Shown: positions 10,894 to 22,109 of the stretch, piece by piece
Numbering within the stretch: the stretch's first letter is position 1
How the letters are laid out: the number at the start of each line of letters is the position of its first letter
Source: Cololabis saira
Lineage: Eukaryota > Chordata > Actinopteri > Beloniformes > Belonidae
Reading direction: 5' to 3'
DNA length: 64,000 bases
Assembly: GCF_033807715.1 (NCBI RefSeq)
Contig: NC_084601.1
Coordinates: 21,532,129-21,596,128, forward strand
Notes under the pieces: generated by a model
Databases searched by the model: none
What the model was told of the DNA's origin: nothing
The model's input: the letters and a program-made list of their open reading frames with translations, nothing else
Translations under genes and position numbers: made by a program

Positions 10894-11735
10894 TTACTGA
10901 ATCACGCACTGAGGTGGTGGTGTGTGTGTGTGGGCGTGTGTGTGTCCAAGACTTAAATTTTCCAGGTTCCCTTTGTCACCCAAGGACCTGTTGTAATTGT
11001 ACGTGGCAGACTTTGCAGCTTCAATCACTTTCTTGGAGGGTACATACTTGTGGCCAGGGCTGGTATGGTTTATCTTGCAAGAAAGGAGTGCGCAAAGAGT
11101 AGAATTATCCATACTCATTGGGATTTTCTGTGTGGCCATTTCTCCTGCTTTTTCAAAAGGTGCAAAAAACACTTTCTGTCATCAACATCAACAATATCAA
11201 CAACAACAACTTCCTCTGTTTTCCAGGATACTAGTTCTTCATCTGAGCTGTCAGATGAGCTGTCAGGGTTCTCAGATGGAATTTGGGGGACTTGGGACTT
11301 TGCTTCCTCCATAGGCTGGGTGTCCACTGCAGCAGGAGGCACCCTGAATAGACATAAGATATGAGATGTGACATATAACAATCTCTTTTAAATGAAAATA
11401 AAATAATTAGTGCACATCATATTGAGCAGAAAGGTATATAATGGGGGGTTACCAAGTAAATTCAGTTTGAGAGCTTCAGCAATACAATGCAGAAGCATGA
11501 AAGCAATAGTAGCCTAGTATCTATCCAACTCTGTATTTAGTATTACTATAACTCCTGCTGGGACACAATAAAAACGAATGATAAGAATTATTTCAAGGAA
11601 GTTGGAAGTTATCGGTTTAGCTTAGTCAATATCCACTCTATATACTGAAAAGAGTTTACTTACCTCTGCATGGTTGCTCATCCTCTGAATCAAAGTACCG
11701 CTTCGGAGGGACGCTCTTTCTTCTGTCTGGACATG
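10894..11735 (-). pseudogene. Exon remnants of the CATACCTGCC transposon
   Basis: Minus-strand coding remnants within the 9930-12183 element. An upstream exon (about 11735-11664) encodes KSVPPKRYFDSEDEQPC and ends at a GTAAGT donor. The next part (about 11345-11160) encodes an acidic stretch with SSDSSDEELVSWKTEE. After a frame change, 11170-10900 encodes a C-terminal segment (ALLSCKINHTSPGHKYVPSK, AAKSATYNYNRSL). The last part resembles C-termini of transposon-encoded proteins in fish, by recollection only. The catalytic domain is not present. Confidence 0.5.
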
Positions 11736-12194
11736 GCGCACACAAAACACTAAACTAAACACAGATAAACAATGGACAAACTAGACAAACTTACTAACTA
11801 ACTAACTAACTAACTAATAAAACATACAAAATATACTCCTATACTATACTGAAATACCGCAAAATGATATATATATCTACTCTTTTTTCTTCTCCGTCTA
11901 CTCTCTATGTACGTCACGTTACCGTAAAGTGTTGTATATGGCTGGAAAGCGCAACTCCTTGGCTTTAATATTCCGTTTAAATTTCTTGTCTAGCATAACA
12001 TCCTGGCGAGGAGTTACGGTAATTTGAATCGAGCCTGTTTTTTTCTATCATATATGACACCATTGACTCATTTCACTTTAAAATCGGGAGATAAGCGGGA
12101 GAAATTACAAATCGGGAGCAGGGCGGGAGAAATGGTTGAAAATCGGGAGACTCCCGCATAAATCGGGAGTGTTGGCAGGTATGACTACCTGACA

Positions 12195-13071
12195 TAGGGT
12201 TGCCACCTTTAAGAAATAGAAATAAGGGACGCCCCATTTCAGCAGCGCAGGCACCAAAAAAAGGGACATCCCCAAAACTTCTAAAATGCATAGAAATTTA
12301 TTTATTTTATATCAAAAAACTAAATGCTTTGATTTAAATTTTAAAGTGCTTTAATAACTTTGAACTTGCATGACTGTACGGACAGCCAACCATGTAGCAA
12401 CTGAAATAGCCTCTGCTCCTATGGTATGTCCACATCAGCCAAGATATATAATATAGCGTACAGGTGAAGGTTGGAAAATTAGAATATGGTGTAAAAGTTA
12501 ATTTATATTCAACTTAAAAGGTGAAACTCATATATTACCTAGTCTCATTACATGCAAAGCAAGATATTTTAAGCCTTTATTTGTTCTAATTTTGATGATT
12601 GAATTGTGTATTGATTTCATAAAACATTCCAAATTTTTTTTAGATTTTTTTTATTTGGGGTTTTCATAAACTGTGAGCCATAATCATCAAAATTATAACA
12701 AATAAAGGTTTGAAATATCTCACTTTTCATGTCGTGGGAAATAATATATTTGTTTCACCTTTAGTTGAATTTACTGAAACAAATGAAGTTTTGCAATATA
12801 TTCAAATTTTCCAACCTTCACCTGTATATTATGACGTCAATAAATAACAGAGAGCGAACCAACATATATTGCTGTCTTTAATATATCCTGTCCTTTATTT
12901 TGTTCATTATTGTTAGTTTGTTGTTCATGTGTGTGCGAGTGTGACAGACGTGCATGGGACAATAGTGAAATACGGGATCAACTGCGTTCCGTATTGAACC
13001 AATACGGAACGCAACTTTCAATTCCCAATTACGTAACAATTCCATATTTCAAGGGACGGGTGGCGAGCCTG
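12195..13071. mobile_element. hAT-type non-autonomous element, 877 bp
   Basis: The left end TAGGGTTGCCACC pairs with the right end GGTGGCGAGCCTG, imperfectly. A perfect 8 bp direct repeat ACCTGACA lies at 12187-12194 and 13072-13079. The interior has AAGGGACG and ATACGGGA/ATACGGAAC motifs and a nested Tc1 MITE (12461-12824). It sits only a few bases from the 9930-12183 insertion, within the same LINE. Confidence 0.8.
12461..12824. mobile_element. Tc1-related palindromic MITE
   Basis: The ends are CAGGTGAAGGTTGGAAAATT and AATTTTCCAACCTTCACCTG, flanked by TA on both sides (12459-12460, 12825-12826). The interior contains GTGAAACTCATATATTA and TTTTGATGATT, which also occurs inverted, as in the widespread vertebrate Tc1 elements whose ends read CAGGTGCATCT. 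No transposase. Confidence 0.85.
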
Positions 13072-13291
13072 ACCTGACAGCACGGGTGGGGGACGCTTGA
13101 TCCAATCTCCTGGTTCGGGTTTGGCTGCCAGAGACTCACGGAGAACTTTGTCGCGGATGTTAAGCAGGGCTTGGCGATCGTAGCACAGTAGGGCAGATAC
13201 ATCCAGCAAAGTAACAAGGCTGTAACAAACATAAAACAGAGCGCCCATGGAAGACGACTCGCCGAACACACTGATCTTCCAGGATCAGTGT

Positions 13292-16282
13292 TTCCTCCCT
13301 AGATCTACTCTAGAGTCATCAACTAGGATTGCATGGTCACGTGTAATTTCCAAGGCACGTTTGTTGGTAAAACGTGACACCAGCTAGGCGTTGCTGCCCA
13401 AACCTGTAGTTTGTGATCCTCTGTGTGCTGTCACATAATGTGAACAGGAAAGTGACTTTAAGCCTCCACCGTGATTCCTGTAATCTGAAACCTGCTCATT
13501 AGATAGCACTTTGTGGGTTGAGGTCAGTACCTTTTTGTTTTTTTAAATCATTCTAGATTCTTCTTAAATCTTTGGGAGACCCGTCTCACAGACACAAGAA
13601 CATGGATTGGTGGGGTCCATGGATTTCCTTGTACAGTATTAGTAGATGTTGGTGTCATCACTCATGATGACGGTGTTTCTGCAGAATTTATCCCTCAAAT
13701 GTTTTTTCCACGTGTTTGGAAAGTTCCTAGTTTCTAGTGGATTTTAGTTTGATAGGATATTCTTAGATATAGCTTGTTTTTGACTTTCAGTGAAGTGGGT
13801 GAATGTTTTACAAATCCTTGGAGGTAACAATAGCATCTTGAAATGTCACAAAATTATTGTTTTGGAAAAGTGGTGAAGGTGTGCAATACCATTCTGCTTC
13901 CACATGAAGATGTTAAGTTTTTTGTTTAGTAGAACGTTGGGGTTGTGGCCAATTGGTGTATACTTACAGGATCCATTGGGAATTTAAATATTTTATTTGC
14001 TTTCCACCAAGCCTTCAGAGCAGTTGATATTAGGGTGTTACTAAAGCAGCTATGGTGTTTTTATTGTTGTTAATATATCCTGCTTTTTAAATTTTTTGCC
14101 ATATACAGTTTTGTTCAGAGATCTGAGAAATGCTGACATTGGTTTACCAGGAAGTTATGCAAGTTTGGGTCTTTCTCATGTCTCTCAACTGTCTCACCTT
14201 CAGTCTTGCTTTCTCCTGATGATCATCCAGATCCCGCCCCCTTTCTCCTCTCTTGCTCCTCCAACATACACAGATACAACAACAGAATCTTATTACATAC
14301 AGCCTCCATAAATGTATACTATTTGCATGATTAGCTCTGTAGATGCATTTATGTGATCTCCAGTTTCACCTTGTACCACGAGCTCTGTGTGAACTTGGCT
14401 TGTGTTTAGTTTGACCTTAGATAAGCTCCTCTTCAAAATGTTTGATCTAGACCATGGAAATGAAATATATTTGCCAAAGCAAATGTTAATCAGCAAAGAG
14501 CAAAAACAAGCAGACAAATATATTTAATTCTTATTGATTTTAACATTGCATTGACAAAAGTAGGTTCGTCTTTAAATGTGATTTCTAATATCACAAATTA
14601 TCCAAAACAATCTAACACAAGTGGATTTAAATCAAATCAGACGAATCAAAAAGTATAAGCGACATAAATATTTGCTTTATATTTTTGTTCACTGCTGTTT
14701 CATTTATATTTTCTTTGAAATCTGATCATATTTACACACCAGCAATTAGAAATGATTATATGATTCAAAAGCCAAAACACTTGACCCCCACAGAAGAAAA
14801 ATGTTTTTTTGACAATAATACATTTTGTACTGGGCATTTCCTTGGCTTTAAAACTGCTGCAGGCTACTGTTTTACTGACATAATGACTGATGTTCAGCAC
14901 CAGTAATCTGCTTGGAACGCATGTTTCTGATGTTGTACCAGAGTTGTGAGTGATTGAGCAAAACTTTGCAGAGCTGAACAAACAAAAGAACAGAGCAGTG
15001 CATACTGATAAATCATATGCTGTTTGTCCTTGTTGGCTGGAGCTGTGCCTTAATTCTTATTCAGCTGTTCGAGTCAGCATATGATTTTGACTCACTGGGT
15101 GAAACTTTGCTGGAAAGGTCAGGACCAGTTTGAAATTGTGGGCCATGACTGCAGACTGCATCCAGCATACAGTTTGACACATAACAAACAACTCCAGTGG
15201 TGCCCTTGATGGTGCGCCACCCAAGGAATCAATGAAGAGACCTTGGCTCTCTTAATTCTGTCACGGCTTTTGGCACCAAGCCTGCTGCTTCTGGTAACAC
15301 TCCAACTCCCAAGAGGATGGCTGTTTCTCTATGAGCTGGATTTTATGCGAGTTACATTCCACGAGGTCTTTTTTTTGTTTTTTTTCAAAAGTGATTTTAC
15401 TTGTGATTCAAAGCCAGTATCCAAAAGTATCAAATGTTAAATGGTGGTATTTAGTCCACTTTTTTGCTTTAGAGGTCACTGTGAATACACAAGATGAAGA
15501 TCTTGAATAGAAGATTTTGTCAAGAGGCAAAAAGGTTTCTTTTTTTTTTTTTCCTTTAGGATTTCCATTTGAATGAGAATTATCTGAAGGTGAAGGAGTG
15601 TTTTGTTTTCACAGTGCTTGGTTCATTCATCTGCGACGTGGCTGCAGTAGAGAGGACACTTTCCCAACTTAACCATGCCGCTTCCTGGTGCTGCAAGAAT
15701 ACCCTTCATTATATTGTCTTGGAATGAGAAAACGGTGTCGCAATGTCAGGTAGGCCATTTAATGACACCCTTATGTGCTAAAATGCCTCGAGTTGTATTT
15801 CTGTGTAGGAGAGAGTACAATAAAACATGGAAAATGCAAGAAGGTATCAAAGAAGATTATCCTTGTTGCACATTTGCGTGATGTGACATGAATTTTGATG
15901 AAACACGAGTATGTGGAGTGCTCAAGCATGTGCACACACACTCAGCTGCTAATGAGGAGCTGAAGGGGGCTCTTTTGCTCTCTCTCTCAGCAGCCAATTA
16001 TCCCGTCCCTTCAGAGGAATCGTCTGTGTGTTTGGCAGATGTTGCGAGCCCCAGCCAGAGTCATTCTGCTGTTTCTCTATGTCAATATGACAATATTCAT
16101 ATTTATATAATCAGTCATCTCTAATTATGGCTCTCCATGCTTCCTATGGAGCGCCTCCCACTCGTGGAAAAACAAATTGTTGAACTTTTCTTGTTAGATC
16201 TTATCTACTGTATGTGCTAATATCTTTGTGGAAATCTTGAGTGTGTAACGAAACTTTCTGAGCTCAGATAAATGTAAAGGAC
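13292..16282. other. 3 kb without recognisable gene or element
   Basis: I see no TIR, LTR, LINE motif or exon with coherent splice sites. Base composition is AT-rich, with short T runs (15541-15553). Probably intergenic or intronic host DNA. Confidence 0.6.
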
Positions 16283-16598
16283 TGTCAGGGTCTTAAAATA
16301 GCAGGTGGACACATGCACAGAGTAACTAAAGTAGGATTTAATCCAGCATCACAGTGCACAAAGACGCACGCAGAGACACAGGTAAGGCGGTGTAGACCGA
16401 CGATCATAAGACATGTGAACCAAACAATACTACTGAAGGAGCTGAGGAATGTGAAGGGTATAAATAGGAATGAAGTGAAACCAATGAAGGTGATAAAGGC
16501 ACAGGTGCAGTCCATGAAGTGGAGAACTGAGGAATGCTGGGAGTGAGCAGAAGGCTGGCGACGCTGACCATGGTAGCGTGGGAGGAGTGGGCCTGACA
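16283..16598. repeat. Possible solo LTR, 316 bp
   Basis: The sequence starts TGTCAGG and ends CCTGACA, a perfect 7 bp inverted terminal pair of TG...CA form. The interior (GTAGGATTTAATCCAG; CAGGTGCAGTCC) has the look of fish Ty3-like LTRs read in reverse. No matching target duplication was found, which weakens the call. Confidence 0.35.
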
Positions 16599-17369
16599 TG
16601 TAGCCTACATTATATTTAGTAAAATAAATTCTTTTTTTTCTTTTTGAGTGAGTAATGCCTCAGTCTTAGCAAACAAAAGTCTTAATTTAAGAAATCACAA
16701 ATCTCTGCTCACAATGCATCCAAACACGAGCTCAGTATGGTCCACAATATTAAAATTTTCCTTTTTTTCCTCTGGACCCTAAAGCTAAGACAAACAAAAT
16801 GATTGTAGTACATCCAGCCGTATACTTTCACTCTAGTATCTATGTTGTAGTCATTTTGAACATAAGCAGAGATTTGCGAGGTATCAGTATCAAATAACTT
16901 TTTATTTTAAACCACATAACAGACTTTTGTTTGCTCACCATGAATTGTTTAATTGGTAGAGTTTAAAGGAGTAGTGTTACAGAGATACCACAGCTTTATG
17001 TATTTTTTTTTTCAGGAGCTTCTCTTCTCCATACCATTCTGTGCCTCAAACCGTGTTAATACTTCAGTCATTCAGTAAAACTCTGAAATTAAAAAGAAAA
17101 GAAAAAAAATGTAGGAGCTGATGCAGACCATAACTTGATCATGTTACGTTAACTTTTGCAATTACTATTGTCCACCAGAGACTAGGCAGCAGTGTCTCCG
17201 CTTTAAATGCTCCAACATCACTGTTGTGCTGGTGTGGTAAGGCGTTTGGGACTAAATTTAAAGTATTCCCATACTTTTGATCTTCAGATGACTGAGGGGT
17301 GTTTTTTGGGGCTCTGTTGGGCACACCGTGCTAAGGGCAAACTATTTTTGGGTGATCCATGTGTGGGTT
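16599..17369. other. No gene seen
   Basis: AT-rich DNA without supported features apart from homopolymer runs. Confidence 0.6.
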
Positions 17370-17442
17370 GCGATGCGCCGACGACAAAATATGACGTCAA
17401 CGATATTTTGAAGCCATCGAAGCCATGTCATCGACGCATCGC
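17370..17442. repeat. Short inverted-repeat hairpin
   Basis: GCGATGCGCCGACGACA is inverted as TGTCATCGACGCATCGC across about 39 nt (15 of 17 pairs). It may be a tiny MITE remnant. Confidence 0.5.
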
Positions 17443-17839
17443 TACAGGCCTACCTCTTGGTATATGAAACCCTAACTGACTCGTGTCAGAAAGGGTTATT
17501 TCAATTTTAACACCACGGTTGGTTGGTTATATTATGTATGACTGATTCATTTGGCTTAATAACAAAGGCATCACTTTCTGGTTTCCATAGCAACCCCTCT
17601 GTATGAAACCTCTCCAGAGTTAAGGGAACAACAGGTTCATTGTGGATTTCACCAGTTCTGAGCTGTTGTGTCTTCAGGATATCTTACACTGGACTTCATT
17701 GTGGCTGACCATGCAGCTTTTTTTTTTAACCCAGCAGAGGCGTTTAGATGGCTCATTAGGAAACATCTGGGTATCGTGTTACAGTGCTATATGATGCAAT
17801 AACTATCTTGAAGTTTGACTTTTTGTCTGTCCACCTCAG

Positions 17840-18260
17840 TGTCTGCTGGCTACACCTGTTTATAGTCGTCTCTGTAGTACATCAACCAACCATGTATCAG
17901 TCTTATATAATAACATAGAACTGGTTCTCCAGCTAATGGATAATGGCTACCAATATATTTTGTCTTATGTAATATTGTCACTGCATTTGTGCCTCTCATC
18001 ACTCTGTTCTTCATCCTCTCTGTCCTATTTCCCCACTCTTTTCTAACCAGCTGTTCTTCAGCAGGAGGGTCCTCCCTTATGATCCAGGTTCTGTTCAAGG
18101 TTTCTTCCCTCTTAAAGGGGGAGTTTTTCCTTGCCATCATTTTGGCTTAGCGGTTTTTCTCCCAAAAGGAAGAAAAAACTTTTTTTTTTACTTTTTAACT
18201 TTTTAACTTTCCATTCCCTCTTTAATATTTGCTTTGGGGTAACTGAAAAGCATCTAGAGT
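17840..18260 (+). repeat. L2 LINE 3' UTR fragment
   Basis: It contains CAGCAGGAGGGTCCTCCCTT and AAGGTTTCTTCCCTCTTAAA, the same conserved 3' UTR blocks as at 1505-1620, but more diverged. No adjacent ORF joins it on the left. Confidence 0.65.
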
Positions 18261-18339
18261 ATGTATTATAAGAGTTACTATTCTACTAATTGTATTTTTA
18301 ATACTACTTGAATTATATTTGGTTTGATAAATTCACTCC

Positions 18340-20205
18340 TGCAAACATTACATGTAGCAGTCTTACATAGCTCTACTTGTCATTTGCACCGGACGACCCC
18401 CCCAATCTCTGCACGAATCTCAGCTTGCCTCTCTGACCTGTCTTCATGGATGAAGGATCACCACCCTCAGCTTAACCCGTCTAACACCGAAGTCCTGTTT
18501 ATCCCTGCCCATCATTTGTTCAGTCAAAAATATTGCCTCTACTACCGTCATTCCCACAAAGGTCATAAAGAACGTGGGTGTCATGTTTGATGACCAGTTA
18601 TCTTTCTCTGACCATGTTGCCTTAGTGTCCCAGTTTCACTGCATTGCTCTTAACGACATACAAAAAATAAGACTGTACCTGACTCAACTCCATTTACACA
18701 TCATGGTTTCACCTCAATTACTGCAATGCCCTCCTAGTCAGCCTTCCAGCTCGTGCGATGAAACCAGTGCAAAAGGTCCAGAATGCGACATTGGGTCTGG
18801 TCTTTAATCATCTTACCCTGCGTTCATACTGAAAGCGTCACGGGCGTCATAGGTGTCTGGCTGCCATTCATTGTCTATGAAAACGCGCGTCGAGAAGTGG
18901 CGGCAGCGGCGGAGGCAGCGGGACCGGTGGAGGCAGCGGGAGCGGCGCGTCAATTTGAAATTGAAAAATCTGAACTTTATGCAAATGAGCAGCAGCGACG
19001 CCGAGGCAGCGTCCAATCACAGACCGGGATTCCCGAAGCAAGAAGCCTCAATGCAGATTGTACTTTCATGTACACACAAACATACACTGATTCACATGCG
19101 TACAGGAGCAGAGCTGTGCACTAACAAACTTATTTTATCAGGAATTCATATATTTCATCCAGCAAAATGACATTTTTGCTGGTTTGACTGCCGTTTTTAC
19201 CTGAACTGATCACGTGAAACACGTATCTTGATGGTTGAGGAGCTGGATGGTCTGAACGATTTTATTTGCTACATTGATCCAACGAAAATTAATTAAAAAC
19301 TGTGCTTATTAATCACAAAACACAGGTTAAACATCATGACCAAATCCGCTCCGACCCAGTGTGTCAGTGATCACCGCAGACAGACTGCAGCTTCGACTGA
19401 ATTATGGTTCTGCGTTAAATTAACGCCGTAGCCGACGGCATACGGTCGCGGTACGGTGTGCGTCGCCGCGTACCCTACGCCATCGGTTCTGCGTTGGTGT
19501 GACGCGGAACTATAAATCAGCCTAGGCGGATTTATGGTTCACCAGAAGCAAGGGCTCACTGGCGGTTGATGTTGATCCGCGTACCAAACTTGTGAAGGAG
19601 CATCAAACTCACTCTTATCTACGCGGAAATAACGCTAAAATATAAAGGTGTCCCAAAGTGTGATCTATGGTGAAATAGGAAACTGAAGATGTGTACGCTA
19701 TATGAGTAGGCTGTTCCCACTGTTCCCTCCAGTTCTGCAGCGCAGCTTTAGCCCCGCCCACTGCAGCTTTAGCCCCGCCCACTGCAGGCGTCGACAGTAC
19801 ATGCCGCTTTCAGTATGAACGCTCCAAACAGCAAGATGCTGGCGTCGGGAGATTTTTGACGCTTTCAGTGTGAACGCAGGGTTAGATTGGCCCATGTCTC
19901 GCATCTGTTCATTGAGCTTCACTGGCTACTTGTGGCTGCTTGAATAAAACACAAGTTTCTTTTCTGCAAGGTGATCTCGGGGTCTGCACCTGCCTATATG
20001 AACTTAATCGTAAAGGCTTCCACCCCCACCTCTTCACAAGAACACAGGTTGGCCTTGCCTTCTCTTCACACAAAGATATGGCAGTCGAGATTGTCATCTC
20101 CCATGTCGTTCCTCAATAGTGGAACAAGGTACCAGTGGCTACAAGAGCAGAGTCGTCCCTTTTAAACATTCAAGCAGGTGTTCAAAACTTCCCTCTGCTT
20201 AATAC
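18340..20205 (+). pseudogene. L2 LINE reverse transcriptase C-terminal remnant
   Basis: Plus-strand L2 fragment. 18390-18600 encodes SACLSDLSSWMKDHHPQLNP and KNVGVMFDDQLSFSDHVA with frameshifts. 18640-18760 continues with a degraded DIQKIRLYLTQ-like stretch. 19885-20165 encodes the C-terminus (IELHWLLVAA, ISGSAPAYMNLIVKASTP, LNSGTRYQWLQEQSR). The frame is interrupted by the TTA-flanked element at 18816-19881 and by several indels. It belongs to a different L2 family from the copy at 36.8-59.5 kb, judging by the conserved block around VMFDDQLSFSDH. Confidence 0.7.
18816..19881. mobile_element. TTA-flanked TIR element (copy 1)
   Basis: Starts CCCTGCGTTCATACTGAAAG and ends CTTTCAGTGTGAACGCAGGG, with TTA on both sides (18813-18815, 19882-19884). 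A 3 bp TTA/TWA duplication is the mark of PIF/Harbinger elements. The interior includes a GC-rich CG-bearing block (19410-19500). There is no transposase. A second copy lies in opposite orientation at 31202-32192. Confidence 0.85.
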
Positions 20206-20243
20206 CCTTTTATAAGGGAAAGAGAATGAGTTAACAAAACAAT

Positions 20244-20851
20244 GACTACGTTTACATGCAGTCAAAATTCGGGTTATTGCTAATATAATATTTCGTTTAC
20301 ATGGTAATTAATCATTCGGGATATCCCGATCAAACCAGCGACGCGCGGAGAACGTGATGACGCAATTAGCGTCATTTCTGCTTCCTCTTCCTGTATCCAA
20401 ATTCAAAACAAATCCTGCGCGCAACTTTTCGCTCACCTTCTTGTAAATCTCGCTATCCCCGTACTTTCTACTGTCTACAAATGCCAAAATGTTCATATCC
20501 TTCATTACATTTATGAAGTGATTAGTATCCTCCTCACTCCAAAAGTGTGGCGTGGTCTTGCGTTTCTCTATTTTTAGAAGAACTTCCGGGACTCAAAAGA
20601 CCAGGATTCCTTGCGAACAGAGCATGTGCAGAAAACAAATTCATGTTACGTTTGATCGGGATATTCCGTTTGGCGTATGACCAAATATTTTAAAAGAAGT
20701 AACCAAGGGGTAATATTCGGGTTCTTAAAAACCGGAATATGAGCAAATTTGGGTTATTCAAAGGGGTTATTGGTGTTTACATGGCTGTGCAAATTCGGGT
20801 TATTGCCAATATTTGGGTTTTAAACGGGTTATTGAGTGCATGTACACGCAG

Positions 20852-20853
<2 letters not shown>
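20244..20853. mobile_element. TIR MITE GACTACGTTTACATGC
   Basis: Left end GACTACGTTTACATGC and right end GCATGTACACGCAGTC (13 of 16 paired). Subterminal ATTCGGGTTATTGC motifs occur near both ends in varied orientation. No coding capacity is seen. Confidence 0.65.
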
Positions 20854-20916
<63 letters not shown>

Positions 20917-20917
20917 G
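20854..20917. repeat. TG/TA compound microsatellite
   Basis: (TG)n followed by (TA)n directly after the MITE end. Confidence 0.9.
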
Positions 20918-21233
20918 GTCAATTATTGTGTGTTTTTTCTGTCTGTGGATTCTTTAAACATGATACACGATATTCGTCCTACAAAAATATACTTTTTTCA
21001 TATCTGTTTCATTCTCACTCAACAACGTTTGTTTAATTTCAAATACTGGATGGTGGGAGTCATCGGTCTGACACCTTGGGGTTGGCAGCATATTAAGGGC
21101 GGTGCTGTAAAGGCTTCCTTGTTATATAGTATTACGATGTCCGTCTGAGACCAGGCTGCCAGGCTGGAAAATGCTACCTTCACATCTAAATTGCCTCAAG
21201 TTGAATCATTACCATTTTGAAAGGCCACTTTAA

Positions 21234-22069
21234 AGGGGACCTATTATGAAAAACACGTTTTCTCTGGCTTTAACATATATAAAGTGGTCTCCCCTCAGCC
21301 TGCCAACTCAGAGAAGGAGGAAAGCAACCAAATTCTGCAGTGTCTGTACAGCCGCCCGGATGAGCCGTCCAGTGTGATGTGACTTCTACGAGCCATTCAG
21401 ATTCTGCTCCCTTTAGTAACGTAACGACACAGGTTGGCCTCTGATGCGTGAAACCACGCCCACAACTAACTCCGCCGGCCGGAGCTTCTGCCATTTTTTC
21501 GTAGCGGTGTATCGCGTCATTCAGGCAGCCAATCAGCACAGTGTCTCATTATCATAGCCTCCCTGCCCACTCAGAATCCCGCATAGAGAAGGCGGTTAGA
21601 GAATGGGACGCTAAAGACATGGCTCAGAGGCTGAATTTCTAATTTATTTAAAGGAGCTTGAGGCCGGATTGTGGCAAGATTTATGAAAAAAATCCGTATA
21701 CATTTTAAGTTTTCTAGTAATAATGTCAGATGAAGCGTTCCAAACCAAAAAGAATGAGCCCTCTAGTGTATCTCTCCGTTGCCTTGAACAGGCTGTGTGC
21801 TGCAAAATGTGCTGCAATTCGGTCCCGAATTTCCCGCGCTGGGCTGCAGATGTGACGTCACATGACGCTGCATGTTCTCCCCGTTCTCCCGTGCCGGCTT
21901 CACTGTTGGCTGCAGTACCCCCAACGGCCGTCGTGGTGAAGGGTGGCGCTAGAGAGTCTCATTTCTTAAAAGGAGCCTCAAGCTCCTTTAACAAAAACTA
22001 TCAAAAGCTTGTTTTTAAGACATTCAAGGCCTGGTTAAAATAGGTTTTAGATGCCATAATAGGTCCCCT
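21234..22069. mobile_element. TTAA-flanked MITE AGGGGACCTATTATG
   Basis: The ends are AGGGGACCTATTATG and CATAATAGGTCCCCT, with TTAA at 21230-21233 and 22070-22073, the duplication expected for piggyBac-type elements. It contains a second TTAA-flanked MITE (21652-21987). Part of its interior recurs at 7285-7430. Confidence 0.85.
21652..21987. mobile_element. TTAA-flanked MITE AGGAGCTTGAGG (copy 1, nested)
   Basis: Ends AGGAGCTTGAGG and CCTCAAGCTCCT, flanked by TTAA (21648-21651, 21988-21991), 336 bp. It lies inside the larger TTAA MITE. The copy at 51618-51958 is the same family in the opposite orientation. Confidence 0.85.
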
Positions 22070-22109
22070 TTAAGTGCAACAGTGTGTGTGTGTGTGTGCG
22101 TGCGTGTCC

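Larger units (their letters stand above)
9930..12183. mobile_element. DNA transposon with CATACCTGCCAACA ends, 2.25 kb
   Basis: The left end is CATACCTGCCAACATT and the right end TGTTGGCAGGTATG, with ACTACC directly repeated at 9924-9929 and 12184-12189. Subterminal GGGAGA/CGGGAG motifs cluster at the right end (about 12080-12165). The interior holds minus-strand exon fragments (10894-11735) and a nested hAT MITE (10197-10864), so this is an internally deleted relative of an autonomous element. Confidence 0.8.
7621..13290 (-). pseudogene. L2-type LINE ORF2 N-terminal half, cut by insertions
   Basis: A minus-strand LINE read from right to left. At 13269-13080 lies the N-terminal region (CYDRQALLNIRDKVLRE, then PPPVLS). 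At 9929-9700 comes SIPAYLRLWPAAP and RRRGRKGGLLVKL. At 9640-9500 is the start of the AP-endonuclease (MALINVRSLASKTFMLNDF, LCETWVS). At 8840-8583 is RRGGGVASVYKSFF and LYAVVYRPPKFNKDF. At 7893-7689 is the endonuclease GDFN box (IIICGDFNVHVCC). The pieces follow one another in the order of a single LINE ORF, separated by later insertions at 7897-8582, 8851-9497, 9930-12183 and 12195-13071. Frameshifts occur inside the pieces. Reverse transcriptase is absent, so the copy ends within the endonuclease region. Confidence 0.8.

Noticed and set aside
14096..15440. Small frames such as 14096-14311 and 15243-15440
   Set aside because: No splice context, motif or conservation evidence; expected by chance in AT-rich DNA.
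16285..16599. 104-codon minus-strand frame
   Set aside because: It coincides with the LTR-like repeat and has no recognisable domain.
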